64,000 nt of DNA, taken from Chitinophagaceae bacterium. Lineage in GTDB: Bacteria; Bacteroidota; Bacteroidia; Chitinophagales; Chitinophagaceae. The position numbers were made by a program, and so were the translations under genes. The notes beneath the pieces are model-generated. The model was given only the letters and a program-made list of their open reading frames with translations, had not been told where the DNA came from and made no database searches. The stretch covers positions 1-64,000 of the forward strand of contig JACCYQ010000023.1 of the NCBI GenBank assembly GCA_013696395.1, written 5' to 3'. This document shows, one piece after another, positions 37,313-46,216 of the stretch. How positions within the stretch are numbered: the first letter of the stretch is position 1; each line of letters opens with the position of its first letter.

Positions 37313-37912
37313 ATGGCTAAGAAAACCCTTTTTACATTAATAACATGCTGCCTGACTGTGGTAGTTTTTGCCCAGGTTGATAATTCAAAAACTCAAGAAA
37401 GAGTGAACCGCACTATCAACAGTAAAATGTTGGATAAAGCGGCAGTGATAGATCAGCGTGATATAAAGTATTGGGGCAATGGTCAAAAGTCAACAGCCAC
37501 CGGAAGACAAGCCACAGGTATTGGTAGCGGATACAGTGCTCTTAGAAATGACGGACCCGTAGAAATAGTTAATCCCTCATCTTTACCAGCCATAAATGGT
37601 ATTCCGGAAAACAGGACAATTTACAAGTGGGAAAATGGACAAACAGCAACTGTTACCGGGTACCAGGCAACTGGCATTGGCAGTGGTTATGCTTCACTTA
37701 AAAAAGATAAAACTGTAAGAAAGGCCATCATAACACCCGAAAATACACGGTGGCCTGACAGCAATTCTTCAGCAATTTTAGAAAACAGAATAATAAAACA
37801 ATGGCCTGATGGACAAAAAGCAACAGTAACCGGCCACCAGGCGGCACCCATCAATGGAGGATATAGTGCTTTGGGGAAAAAAGAAGCGAAGTCTTCAAAT
37901 AATAAACAATAA
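37313..37912 (+). CDS. Secreted protein with three GQxATxTGxQA repeats
   Basis: 199 residues from the ATG at 37313 (a GTG at 37277 would extend it), which begins a clear signal peptide (MAKKTLFTLITCCLTVVVFAQ). Three similar segments follow: KYWGNGQKSTATGRQATGIG, YKWENGQTATVTGYQATGIG and KQWPDGQKATVTGHQAAPIN, each followed by a GYSAL/GYASL turn and separated by less conserved spacers of about 40 residues. The pattern suggests beta-hairpin modules for envelope or extracellular binding. Not matched to a known family by me. Confidence 0.7.
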   Translation: MAKKTLFTLITCCLTVVVFAQVDNSKTQERVNRTINSKMLDKAAVIDQRDIKYWGNGQKSTATGRQATGIGSGYSALRNDGPVEIVNPSSLPAINGIPENRTIYKWENGQTATVTGYQATGIGSGYASLKKDKTVRKAIITPENTRWPDSNSSAILENRIIKQWPDGQKATVTGHQAAPINGGYSALGKKEAKSSNNKQ

Positions 37913-37962
37913 AAGGTCGCTATTCAATATATTTAAAAAATATTTATGTTTAACTTATAAAC

Positions 37963-38919
37963 ATGAATGGAGTTGATCTTTTCCTTATCATCATTTTTCT
38001 TTTATCTGTCTGGTCCGGCTACAAACAAGGTTTTATTGCAGGAATTTTTACTTTGTTTATTTGGATTGGAAGCCTGGTGATCGCCCTTTTTCTTTACCAG
38101 TATTTATCAGAATGGCTTCTGCGAATATTCCCAAGCCTCGGGGCATGGTCAATGCCACTTGCCTTTATTATTATACTGTTCATCAGCCGTGCCTTACTAT
38201 CGTTGATCACTGACCGCTTTTTACGTTACATTCCAAAAGAAAGCCATCAAACTCACATCAATAAATTTGGAGGTTTAATACCAGGCGCTATAAACGGGTT
38301 TGTTTGGGCCACCATTCTTTCCGCATTAATATTAGCTATTCCGCTATCCGATGGAATTACAAAAGAAGCCAGGGAAAGCAAAATAGCCAACCGGCTTTCA
38401 GCATATATTGAATGGCTGGATGAAAAATTTGCGCCGGTTTTTGATGAGGCCGTAGCAAAAACCATTAATAAAGTTACGGTTGATCCGGAATCAGTAAAAT
38501 CTGTCAGGCTACCCTATACCGTTAGTAACCCTGATCCACGGTCTGACCTGGAAGCAGAAATGCTTGACATGATAAACGAAGAAAGACGCAAACAAGACCT
38601 GGACCCATTGCAAGCAGATGAAGAATCAAAGGCGGTAGCAAGGAACCATTCAATGGATATGTTTAACAGGGGATATTTTTCACACATCACGCCGGAAGGA
38701 CAAACTCCGGGAAACCGTATGCGTAAAGGTGGTGTACGATTTATCACTTCCGGAGAAAACCTTGCATTGGGACAAACCTTATTAATTTGTCATAATGGGC
38801 TAATGAATTCGCCCGGTCATCGCGCAAATATTCTTAACCCGGCTTATGGACGGGTTGGCATTGGTATTTTAGATGGAGGTAAACATGGATTAATGATCAC
38901 TCAAAACTTCCGGAACTAA
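37963..38919 (+). CDS. CvpA-family membrane protein fused to a CAP (SCP-like) domain
   Basis: 318 residues. The N-terminus (about 1-135) has four hydrophobic helices with VDLFLIIIFLLSVWSGYKQG and INKFGGLIPGAINGFVWATI, which match the CvpA (colicin V production) family. After a linker, a CAP/SCP domain (about 190-318) is recognised by MLDMINEERRKQDLDPLQAD, HSMDMFNRGYFSHITPEGQT, GENLALG and SPGHRANILNPAYGRVGIGI. The CAP part probably lies on the periplasmic side. CvpA-like proteins are linked to envelope stability and CAP to extracellular roles. The two-domain layout is notable. Confidence 0.85.
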   Translation: MNGVDLFLIIIFLLSVWSGYKQGFIAGIFTLFIWIGSLVIALFLYQYLSEWLLRIFPSLGAWSMPLAFIIILFISRALLSLITDRFLRYIPKESHQTHINKFGGLIPGAINGFVWATILSALILAIPLSDGITKEARESKIANRLSAYIEWLDEKFAPVFDEAVAKTINKVTVDPESVKSVRLPYTVSNPDPRSDLEAEMLDMINEERRKQDLDPLQADEESKAVARNHSMDMFNRGYFSHITPEGQTPGNRMRKGGVRFITSGENLALGQTLLICHNGLMNSPGHRANILNPAYGRVGIGILDGGKHGLMITQNFRN

Positions 38920-38973
38920 TCAAAATATTTACATTACTCCTTTTTGATTACTTTTCAACGAAAAATTTATTAT

Positions 38974-40029
38974 ATGGCTTCATCCACCTTTTTGTTATAC
39001 GGTGCAAATGGTTACACTGGCAGGTTAATTACTGACCTGGCAGTTGCTTATGGACTCAGACCGGTTTTGGCAGGCAGGAATGAAAAAAGTATCCGGCAGA
39101 TGGCAGATAAATACAGCCTGGATCATCGCATATTTGATTTATCAGAAAACTCAAAACTTATTGATGCTTTAAACGAAGTTCCACTGGTTTTGAATGCGGC
39201 TGGCCCTTTCCGTTATACAGCCGAACAAGTGACCGAAGCATGCCTTCACACCAAAACACATTATATTGATATCACCGGTGAAATTGAAGTTTTTGAAATG
39301 ATAAAATTAAAAGGCCCTGCCGCCAAGCAAGCAGGTATTCTTTTATTGCCCGGCGCAGGGTTTGATGTAGTACCTACGGACTGTATGGCTCTCTGGTTAA
39401 AGCAGCAATTACCAATGGCTACAAAACTTCAACTGGCATTTGCCAGTGCAGGATCAGGTGTATCTCACGGTACCGCTCATACGATGATCGAAGGATTGGG
39501 AATGGGAGGTGCAGTCAGAAAAAATGGGAAGATTATTTCAAAACCTCTTGGACATAAGGGTATGTGGGTTGATTTTGGACCAAAAAAATTATTTGTAATG
39601 AGTATTCCATGGGGTGATGTTTCCACCGCTTATGATACTACCGGCATTCCGGATATTGTAGCATTTACTTCAGTTCCAATAAACATTTACAGAAGTTTAA
39701 AATTTCAGTCCCTGTTTAATTGGATACTCAAAACAAAGCTGATTAAAGATTTGGCAAGAAATAAAATTAATTCAGGACCAGCAGGTCCTTCAGCAGAAAA
39801 AAGAAAATCTTCTGTAAGTTATATATGGGGGAAGGCTGAAGATGCAAACGGAAACATTGTAACAGGCCGGATGGTTACTCCAGATGGTTATACATTAACA
39901 GCACATAGCAGCTTAATAATCACTAAAAAAATATTGAATAATAATCTCGGAATCGGCTACCATACACCTGCAGGATTATATGGTGCCGACCTGGTACTTG
40001 AAGTTCCCGGCACACAAAGAATTGATTAA
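38974..40029 (+). CDS. Saccharopine dehydrogenase-like NAD(P)-binding reductase
   Basis: 351 residues from the ATG at 38974 (a TTG at 38944 is less likely). The N-terminus FLLYGANGYTGRLITDLA is a Rossmann GxNGYTGR motif followed by LRPVLAGRNEKSI, typical of the saccharopine dehydrogenase / trans-acting enoyl reductase family. PFRYTAEQVTEACLHTKTHYIDITGE and GAGFDVVPTDCMALWLK also fit. The actual substrate is unknown; lipid-related reductases belong to this family. Its stop overlaps the convergent hypothetical gene by four bases (TTAA). Confidence 0.8.
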   Translation: MASSTFLLYGANGYTGRLITDLAVAYGLRPVLAGRNEKSIRQMADKYSLDHRIFDLSENSKLIDALNEVPLVLNAAGPFRYTAEQVTEACLHTKTHYIDITGEIEVFEMIKLKGPAAKQAGILLLPGAGFDVVPTDCMALWLKQQLPMATKLQLAFASAGSGVSHGTAHTMIEGLGMGGAVRKNGKIISKPLGHKGMWVDFGPKKLFVMSIPWGDVSTAYDTTGIPDIVAFTSVPINIYRSLKFQSLFNWILKTKLIKDLARNKINSGPAGPSAEKRKSSVSYIWGKAEDANGNIVTGRMVTPDGYTLTAHSSLIITKKILNNNLGIGYHTPAGLYGADLVLEVPGTQRID

Positions 40030-40535
40030 CCTGGCAATAATGTTTTACTTTCCTTAATAATGCATTCAACCACCTTCATAAATTTTTCACGATCAGATTC
40101 ACGGAGATGGAAATCATATTGCTTGTTACTTCCTTTAAAACTGAAAGATTCTATAGGATGTGTTGATAACCGGGTTAAGGCGGATGGCGTTGTAGCTACA
40201 TTCCGGAATGTGAAATGAAACAATCCCTGGCAATTCATGCTTCCCGTATTTCGACTTGTACTCTTTAAACGGGTACCTGCAAACTGTATTATAGCTGTGG
40301 ATGAATTATCAAAACACCATCCTTCTTCTCTGTTAGCTATAGAAAAGAAAAAATCAATTTCTTTATTGGACGTACTCATTGAAACTAAAAACTTACTTTT
40401 TCCTTCATTGAAACTCAGGAAGCCTGTAGAAATTTTTGTTTCATTGGTAAAATCATCCGTAGTTTTTGATAAGGTACAATCCTGTCCGAAAAATAATAAA
40501 GGGATCATCAGGAAGGATAGGAGAAATGTTTTCAT
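40026..40535 (-). CDS. Hypothetical secreted protein
   Basis: 169 residues with a signal peptide (MKTFLLSFLMIPLLFFGQ). The rest is beta-rich with DFTNETKISTGFLSFNEGKSKFLVSMSTSN; two Cys pairs could form disulfides. I do not recognise a family. It lies on the same strand as, and just downstream of, the 40608-41642 gene (72 bases). Confidence 0.6.
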   Translation of the reverse strand: MKTFLLSFLMIPLLFFGQDCTLSKTTDDFTNETKISTGFLSFNEGKSKFLVSMSTSNKEIDFFFSIANREEGWCFDNSSTAIIQFAGTRLKSTSRNTGSMNCQGLFHFTFRNVATTPSALTRLSTHPIESFSFKGSNKQYDFHLRESDREKFMKVVECIIKESKTLLPG

Positions 40536-40607
40536 AAGTTCATTAATATTTCTATAAAAATAGAAAGCTATGCTTACAAAACAAGCTCCCGAATGTTAAA
40601 AAAAATC

Positions 40608-41642
40608 CTAATTAGATGAATGTAAAATGATAGTGTTAACGTATAAACGGCGATTATCTGAAATTGCTCTTTCAGCACTAACGATTTCTTTACTGAGAAC
40701 TTTAGCTTCGGAACAATTAAGACAATTTAATTTAAAACCGGTTGATTTAAAATCAATATTACCATCAGTCTCAGGAACTATAATTCCAAAAAAAGGAGAT
40801 TGATACCCATAAAAATTAAAATCCTTGCCGTTCTTTTTAATCAAATCCTGGATACTAATGCCGGTACGCAGACCACTTTTTAAATGCCAGGTATTATGAC
40901 CAATTATCTCGTTAAAACCTTGTGCGCTTTCACCCTGCAATCCTCCCCCAATTAAAACAAATGATAACCGGTAATAATTAGTCGTATCATCCCATAAAAA
41001 AATGGCCTGCTGGCTGGTATTAGGATAAAGTACACTACAGGGAGAAGAACTCTCTTCAGAAAAAAAGTAATTTTCCTTTTTCACATTCCGATCTCCATAA
41101 ACATATCGAAGCTGTTCATGGGATTGTATTACTAATAAATCCTCTGCAAACCTGATGGCTGCTGCAGGTGGTAAATTATTCCGGTTTATACGGAAACTAT
41201 GGATCTCATCCTCATTCTCAAAAAAAGAAGTATAAACTATGCTTACATCATTCTTTTGAAATAATTGAGGCCAATCCTGTTTAACCTGGCGGGGTTTAAT
41301 AAAACCCATGGCGGAAATTTCATGAACAATGCTTTCCGCTTCTTCCTTAGAAGATGTTTGATAAGTTAAGCCCAGATGGTTTTTTACTGCGTAAAAATTT
41401 AAAAAACGGAAGGTTGAATCGATTGTCTTTTTCTTTCTTTTGGCGATGTAAGAATAATTAGTCACCAGTGTATCCTGAACATTATCAACACCGGAATAAT
41501 TAAAACCTTTACGCGACAAATAGCTATTAACCTTCTTTTCATTTTGAAAAGTTAATCCAGCAAGATCACGAATGCTCCATGTTTGGGTCTGAGCCCAAAA
41601 ACTGGAAAAAATAAAAAAAATAACCAGGGTAAAATTTCTCAT
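40608..41642 (-). CDS. Hypothetical secreted protein, unknown function
   Basis: 344 residues with a signal peptide (MRNFTLVIFFIFSSFWAQ). It contains a DLAGLTFQNEKKVNSYLSRKG segment and repeated beta-strand-like parts (FLNFYAVKNHLGLTYQTSS; NGKDFNFYGYQSPFFGIIVP). The N-terminal pattern of two similar ~80-residue segments suggests an internal duplication, but I cannot verify this. The family is not recognised. Likely exported to periplasm. Confidence 0.6.
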   Translation of the reverse strand: MRNFTLVIFFIFSSFWAQTQTWSIRDLAGLTFQNEKKVNSYLSRKGFNYSGVDNVQDTLVTNYSYIAKRKKKTIDSTFRFLNFYAVKNHLGLTYQTSSKEEAESIVHEISAMGFIKPRQVKQDWPQLFQKNDVSIVYTSFFENEDEIHSFRINRNNLPPAAAIRFAEDLLVIQSHEQLRYVYGDRNVKKENYFFSEESSSPCSVLYPNTSQQAIFLWDDTTNYYRLSFVLIGGGLQGESAQGFNEIIGHNTWHLKSGLRTGISIQDLIKKNGKDFNFYGYQSPFFGIIVPETDGNIDFKSTGFKLNCLNCSEAKVLSKEIVSAERAISDNRRLYVNTIILHSSN

Positions 41643-41799
41643 CGTTAATGTTTTAACGGTTCTTCATAGAACGATGAGGTCTTCCAAAGAAAAAAATGGA
41701 TAGAAGTAGAGCGGGCTTTCGAGGTAAAGATCAACCTGTAAGCCAACAAAATACAACAATATCTTTAATATCAAAAAAATCTTGCCAATTAAGCCCAGA

Positions 41800-42528
41800 T
41801 TAGGGTTTGGCGCCTATTAAACGCATTCTGTAAGCATTCATGGCTGTATTTCCTAATTTTTTAATGAGACGGTAGTTTACAACTACCCCAACAACTGCCC
41901 CTATTCCTGGAATTAACTGAGCCATTTTTGCCAGATCAATGTGATCCCGGTATTCCTGCTGAAAAGGTCTCCAGTTAAATTCATTGATGTCATTAGGAAG
42001 TTGTTTACTCAATTGCTCCCAACCCTCCACTTCTTTATATACTTTTTGCCTGTGAACCTGGCTGCTGAATGCCAATTGAAAAATATACAAAATGAATAAT
42101 CTTTCTTTGTAATCTTTAATATCAAAGCCATACATAACAGCTATATCGAATAAAAGCTTCATCTTAATCCCTAATAAAACAGGGAAATCTACCATGCCCA
42201 TTAATATGCCACCGGCACCGGTCACTCCACCTTCAATGGCAGCTGTTTGCTTATAACTCCTGATCCGATCCAGAATAGCTATTTCAGCTTCCTGAATAGA
42301 TGTATACGACTTTTCTTTAATGGCAGTATACCGGGAACCAAATAAAACCGCTTTTATCATTTCCTTCATAGTTTTTGTTATAACTCCATGAACCTTTTCA
42401 GGAATCAGCCTGTTCATCCGGTCTTGTAAAGATTTGGATAGATTGTCAACTAACGATGGATGACTTTTCATTTTAGTCTGCCATTGATTAAGCTCTTTCC
42501 TTATTTGCTTTTGGTAAAAGATTTCCAC
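41800..42528 (-). CDS. EcsC family protein
   Basis: 242 residues. The start is a GTG at 42528: IFYQKQIRKELNQWQTKMKSHPSL there resembles EcsC N-termini, while the next ATG (42471) would remove it. A glycine-rich hydrophobic segment (EGGVTGAGGILMGMVDFPVLLGIKMKLLFDIA) and the C-terminal IPGIGAVVGVVVNYRLIKKLG are the family signatures. EcsC proteins are membrane-associated; their biochemical role is unclear. Monocistronic. Confidence 0.85.
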   Translation of the reverse strand: MEIFYQKQIRKELNQWQTKMKSHPSLVDNLSKSLQDRMNRLIPEKVHGVITKTMKEMIKAVLFGSRYTAIKEKSYTSIQEAEIAILDRIRSYKQTAAIEGGVTGAGGILMGMVDFPVLLGIKMKLLFDIAVMYGFDIKDYKERLFILYIFQLAFSSQVHRQKVYKEVEGWEQLSKQLPNDINEFNWRPFQQEYRDHIDLAKMAQLIPGIGAVVGVVVNYRLIKKLGNTAMNAYRMRLIGAKP

Positions 42529-42714
42529 AATAAATAATTACGGCATGTTAACAGATGATAATTCAATTCACAAAATAACACTACAAATTTCCTTAACTGC
42601 AAAACTTTGCTTAAACCTGCTTTCAAAATTAATTCTATAATTAGTAAAATACTTATTTACCTCCATTTGATAACATGGTTTCCTTTTTGTAATAATTATT
42701 ATAAAAAAAGAATT

Positions 42715-42957
42715 ATGCAAGAAGTACAACACAGGATAAATTTATTAGTTGATGGTGTGCCATATTTGGTTGAGGTTACACCGTATGAATTTAATACTGA
42801 AACAAGATTTAAAGTAAGTTATAACGGAAGTCCGGAATATATTTTTACATGGGATTCAGAATTAAAGAGATTGGCTGCAATTGGTGATGATGCAGCTACC
42901 CTGCCAGACCCGCTTGAAGTTGCTATTGCAGAAAAACTCCAGGCTGGAAAATATTAA
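42715..42957 (+). CDS. Small conserved-type hypothetical protein
   Basis: 80 residues from the ATG at 42715 (a TTG at 42607 would add 36 poorly composed residues). MQEVQHRINLLVDGVPYLVEVTPYEF shows a beta-strand pattern with a following YIFTWDSELKRLAAIGDDAATLPD and a short helical end. No signal peptide. The acidic, compact makeup suggests a soluble domain, but no family is recognised. Confidence 0.6.
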   Translation: MQEVQHRINLLVDGVPYLVEVTPYEFNTETRFKVSYNGSPEYIFTWDSELKRLAAIGDDAATLPDPLEVAIAEKLQAGKY

Positions 42958-43094
42958 TAATTAAGTATACTGTCCGACTTTTTTTGGGCCAGGATCACCA
43001 GGATTTTAAAAACCCTGCGGAAATATTTTTAAGGTTACGATAAGCATCATTGAAAATTCAACAGGCATATGTAATTTCAAATAAATTACTTTTC

Positions 43095-43703
43095 ATGCTT
43101 ACTACCGAAATGATTATTATTCGCATTATCCTGGCTTTGGTTGCAGGTGGCATCATTGGACTTGAAAGAGAATACAGGGATAAAACAGCGGGGTTTCGCA
43201 CATTAATGCTGATCTCTTTGGGGTCCTGCCTGTTTACCATTATATCGATCTTATTGGTGAGCGATACTATGGATCGAATAGTAGCGAATGTTGTTACCGG
43301 TATTGGTTTTATAGGTGGCGGTGTGATTTTTAAAAGTAAAGAAGGCGTAAATGGATTAACTACGGCAGCAACTATTTGGGTTACTGCCGCCGTTGGAATG
43401 GCAGTAGGTGCAGGCTTTTATTATGCAGCAGGATTTACTGTGTTAGCCACATTTATAATCCTGGCATTCTTTTACCATATTGAAATGCTGATAGACCGGT
43501 TTAATAAAGAAAAAATATATATTGTTAAAGCGTCACTTGAACCGGGAATATTTTCAAATTATGAAGACGTTAGGCAAAAAAATAATTTGAAATTCATTGT
43601 GGGTAAACGTACCCGGTTGGCTAAACCAAATAACTGCAACCTATATAACACAAGGCGCTCAAAAAGACCACGAGAAATTTATAGACTTTATGCTAAAAGA
43701 TGA
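43095..43703 (+). CDS. MgtC/SapB family membrane protein with a frameshifted C-terminus
   Basis: 202 residues from the ATG at 43095 (a TTG at 43050 would add 15). Membrane helices and the MgtC signature are clear: ALVAGGIIGLEREYRDKTAGFRTLMLISLGSCLF, NVVTGIGFIGGGVIFK, VNGLTTAATIWVTAAVGMAVG. The C-terminal cytoplasmic tail reads PNNCNLYNTRRSKRPREIY in this frame, but the +1 frame from about 43625 reads ITATYITQGAQKDHEKFIDF then LKDENVKEFDF to a TAG at 43728, which looks like the expected MgtC tail. A one-base frameshift near 43620-43630 is likely, either real or a sequencing error. The family affects Mg2+ starvation/virulence fitness. Confidence 0.8.
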   Translation: MLTTEMIIIRIILALVAGGIIGLEREYRDKTAGFRTLMLISLGSCLFTIISILLVSDTMDRIVANVVTGIGFIGGGVIFKSKEGVNGLTTAATIWVTAAVGMAVGAGFYYAAGFTVLATFIILAFFYHIEMLIDRFNKEKIYIVKASLEPGIFSNYEDVRQKNNLKFIVGKRTRLAKPNNCNLYNTRRSKRPREIYRLYAKR

Positions 43704-43731
43704 AAACGTAAAGGAATTTGATTTTTAGAAA

Positions 43732-44772
43732 TTAAAGGGAGGATATTAAACCGGTTTCCTTACTATGTGCTATAGCCTCACTGCTATGGGTAAAATAACA
43801 ACAGGGCACATTCATTTTTCTAATAAAATTTACACTCTCCATTGTTTTTTCTTCATTAGGGCCATGAATGCGTCTCAGGTAAACAACCTGAATTCTTTCT
43901 GGAAAATGTTTTACAATAGAAGAATATATATTAGGATCCTCCTGGGAATCGTCACCTGATAAAATAAATTTTTGATCGGGAAACGCTTCCATTATTCTTA
44001 CAATCTTCATGAATTTAGCACTGTGCTTCCCCTGGCCCGTATTTAACACCTGGTGTAGTTTTTTTAGCTGGCTCAGCAGATAAATTCCTTTAGGTAATTC
44101 ATTCCTGATTGAAAATTCAACAATAAAATCATACAGGTTCCATTCACTGCTTGATACATAAAAGAAAGGATTAGGCAGATCATGCAAACTCCCCGCACCC
44201 GCCAAAAGCTGGTAATGTTTTACCACACCTTCGAACGGTTTCCTGGAATGTGCATTTTTAGTAAGTAATACATATAATCTCTTTCTGAGTTTAGCAGAAT
44301 GAGAAATTAGAAAAGTGTCATCGATATCAGAAATGATCGCATATTGGTGCTCGTGAGGAATAAATACAAGCCCCTCCCCAGCTGAAATAATCTGGCCTGT
44401 TTCAGGGTGCAGGGCCTGCACCTGCACGGGATGCCAGCCTTCCTTCACTTCTAAACCAGGTGCCCATTCAAATTTAAAAAATCCATCCTGCCCGGAACTA
44501 CCCTCTATAACCTGACCATCCCAAACCAGTTTCAATTTTACATTTGACCATGGTTTCACCATAAAGGATCGTATTAACGCAAATGCATTAGTTACATAAA
44601 ATCGCCTGAATTTTTTACGGGGAACCGGGCTGAATTTAAAAACATGTCCATAAATAAAAACATGCCTTTTATTACCATACCCATTATAAACCTGTACCAC
44701 AGGGTGATTGGTTAAGCGAAGTCGCCACAAGAGCTTTTTATATAATTTTTGAAAAAATCCTTTCACTGGCAT
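43732..44772 (-). CDS. App1-family phosphatidate phosphatase-like protein
   Basis: 346 residues, no signal peptide. The C-terminal half is the APP1 catalytic domain (DUF2183): DxDxT motif YAIISDIDDTFLISHSAK, FYVSSSEWNLYDFIVEF, HSAKFMKIVRIMEAFPD and ILSGDDSQEDPNIYSSIVKHFP. Yeast App1 dephosphorylates phosphatidate to diacylglycerol; here the substrate is inferred only from the family. The N-terminal ~120 residues (TNHPVVQVYNGYGNKRHVFIYG) form the usual beta domain. It is divergent from a lipid kinase of opposite activity. Confidence 0.88.
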   Translation of the reverse strand: MPVKGFFQKLYKKLLWRLRLTNHPVVQVYNGYGNKRHVFIYGHVFKFSPVPRKKFRRFYVTNAFALIRSFMVKPWSNVKLKLVWDGQVIEGSSGQDGFFKFEWAPGLEVKEGWHPVQVQALHPETGQIISAGEGLVFIPHEHQYAIISDIDDTFLISHSAKLRKRLYVLLTKNAHSRKPFEGVVKHYQLLAGAGSLHDLPNPFFYVSSSEWNLYDFIVEFSIRNELPKGIYLLSQLKKLHQVLNTGQGKHSAKFMKIVRIMEAFPDQKFILSGDDSQEDPNIYSSIVKHFPERIQVVYLRRIHGPNEEKTMESVNFIRKMNVPCCYFTHSSEAIAHSKETGLISSL

Positions 44773-44815
44773 ATTTATTACTATGTTACATCAATCGTTT
44801 ATTAATTAAAAAAAT

Positions 44816-45712
44816 ATGCCCCTTAATTCTTACAAAATTTTATTTGTAATAAATCCATTTTCAGGAAACCAGAATAAGCCTGACTGGGAAGATGAAATCC
44901 GGAATTACTTTTTAAACAGTGAACATACTATTTACTTTTTTCATTTAAGCAGTCAGCAGAATGAAAATTCAATAAAAGAAGAGATTTTTAAAATCAAACC
45001 CCAACGCGTTATAGCGGTGGGTGGTGATGGAACTGTAACCACAGTGGCAAAATCTGTTATGGGCACTGACATTGCCATGGGCATTTTACCAGCTGGCTCT
45101 GCAAATGGAATGGCAAGGGAACTTGAAATTCCCATGGATGAACATGAAGCAATGGAACTTATAATAAAAGGTGAAATTAAAAAGACTGATATGGTGAAAG
45201 TGAATGATGAAATGAGTCTTCACTTAAGTGATGTTGGAATGAATGCCGAGTTGATAAAATATTTTTCAGAAGGAAACCGAAGGGGCAAATGGGGATATGC
45301 CAGAGTGCTGTTGAAAGTATTGGTTAAAAGAAGTTATTTACAGGTATTTGTTGAAACAGAAAAAATGATCGTTCAACGAAAGGCACTGGTGGTTATTATT
45401 GCCAATGCCAGCAAATATGGCTTTGGTGCAGTTATTAATCCTGATGGTAATTTACATGATGGTTTATTTGAAGTTGTCGTTGTCCGGAGATTAGCAGTCT
45501 CAGAACTTTTTAAAATGTGGTTCAGGCCCCAACCTTTTAATCGCAAAAAAATAGAAATCTATAAAGCAAAATCCGTAAAAATTGAAATGAAACATAAAGC
45601 ACATTTCCAGGTAGATGGTGAATATCTTGGCAAAGTTGACCATGTTAGCGCCAGGATATTACCAGGAATTCTGCAACTGATTTTGCCGTCAGTTACTGAA
45701 CCCGTAAAATAA
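44816..45712 (+). CDS. Diacylglycerol/lipid kinase (YegS/DagK-like)
   Basis: 298 residues, cytoplasmic. Two family motifs are present: ALGGDGTV-type VIAVGGDGTVTTVAKSV and ILPAGSANGMARELEIP. The C-terminal domain contains ALVVIIANASKYGFGAVINPD and FQVDGEYLG. It phosphorylates diacylglycerol or a related lipid with ATP. Divergent with the App1 phosphatase, so the two may oppose each other in phosphatidate turnover. A strong hairpin terminator follows. Confidence 0.92.
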   Translation: MPLNSYKILFVINPFSGNQNKPDWEDEIRNYFLNSEHTIYFFHLSSQQNENSIKEEIFKIKPQRVIAVGGDGTVTTVAKSVMGTDIAMGILPAGSANGMARELEIPMDEHEAMELIIKGEIKKTDMVKVNDEMSLHLSDVGMNAELIKYFSEGNRRGKWGYARVLLKVLVKRSYLQVFVETEKMIVQRKALVVIIANASKYGFGAVINPDGNLHDGLFEVVVVRRLAVSELFKMWFRPQPFNRKKIEIYKAKSVKIEMKHKAHFQVDGEYLGKVDHVSARILPGILQLILPSVTEPVK

Positions 45713-45739
45713 AAGAGCTATTCCTGGGAATAGCTCTTT
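45712..45739. terminator. Bidirectional terminator with 13-bp stem
   Basis: AAAGAGCTATTCC (45712-45724) pairs perfectly with GGAATAGCTCTTT (45727-45739), two-base loop. It serves the lipid kinase and the convergent lipoprotein gene. Confidence 0.92.
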
Positions 45740-45760
45740 GCCAGTTTTTATAGATTCAAA

Positions 45761-46216
45761 TTAGTCGTTCTTTACTTTCTTCTCACCTGTTTTACCATCA
45801 ATCTTAATCTTTGTGTCACCGTCTTTAATTTTTATATCACCATCTGCATCCACCTTTTTCTTATAATCACCATCCTTTATCTTATAATCACCATCGGCTT
45901 CTACTTTTAACTTGTAATCTCCATCCGTATATTTAAAATCCCCATCCGCATCATATTCCCACTTACCACCATTTTGTGCAACCTTCCCATTTATTACGCT
46001 ACCTGTTCTGCCATATAAAGTATCATTGGCTTCAGTGTCCACATAAATATATAATGGCTTACGAGTTTCAGCATTCACCATATAACCGGTTTCAGAATCT
46101 TTCTCCACTTCTACCCGGTTTCCAGATTCAAGGTCAATATAACGGCCTTCTGATTCACATCCCATAAAAAATATGGTTGATGCCAAAATCAGAATAGCAA
46201 ATTTTGTCTTTTTCAT
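45761..46216 (-). CDS. Lipoprotein with DGDxKxK repeats
   Basis: 151 residues. Lipobox IFFMGC (Cys about 19). The C-terminal 70 residues are built from repeats of an ADGD(Y/F)K / KDGD(Y/T)K alternation: YDADGDFKYTDGDYKLKVEA, then DGDYKIKDGDYKKKVDADGD, then IKIKDGDTKIKIDG, rich in Asp and Lys with beta-strand periodicity. The N-terminal part (SGNRVEVEKDSETGYMVNAE) is also strand-like. Probably an extended surface lipoprotein; the Asp-rich turns could bind divalent metal. Function unknown. Confidence 0.75.
   Translation of the reverse strand: MKKTKFAILILASTIFFMGCESEGRYIDLESGNRVEVEKDSETGYMVNAETRKPLYIYVDTEANDTLYGRTGSVINGKVAQNGGKWEYDADGDFKYTDGDYKLKVEADGDYKIKDGDYKKKVDADGDIKIKDGDTKIKIDGKTGEKKVKND

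Noticed and set aside
37720..37912. CRISPR or tandem DNA repeats in the 37.3-37.9 kb gene
   Set aside because: The similarity is at protein level with variable spacing of about 60-70 residues; DNA copies are diverged.
42607..42714. TTG-initiated N-terminal extension of the 80-residue protein
   Set aside because: The added residues are a hydrophobic/basic mix typical of untranslated AT-rich DNA, and a clean ATG exists at 42715.
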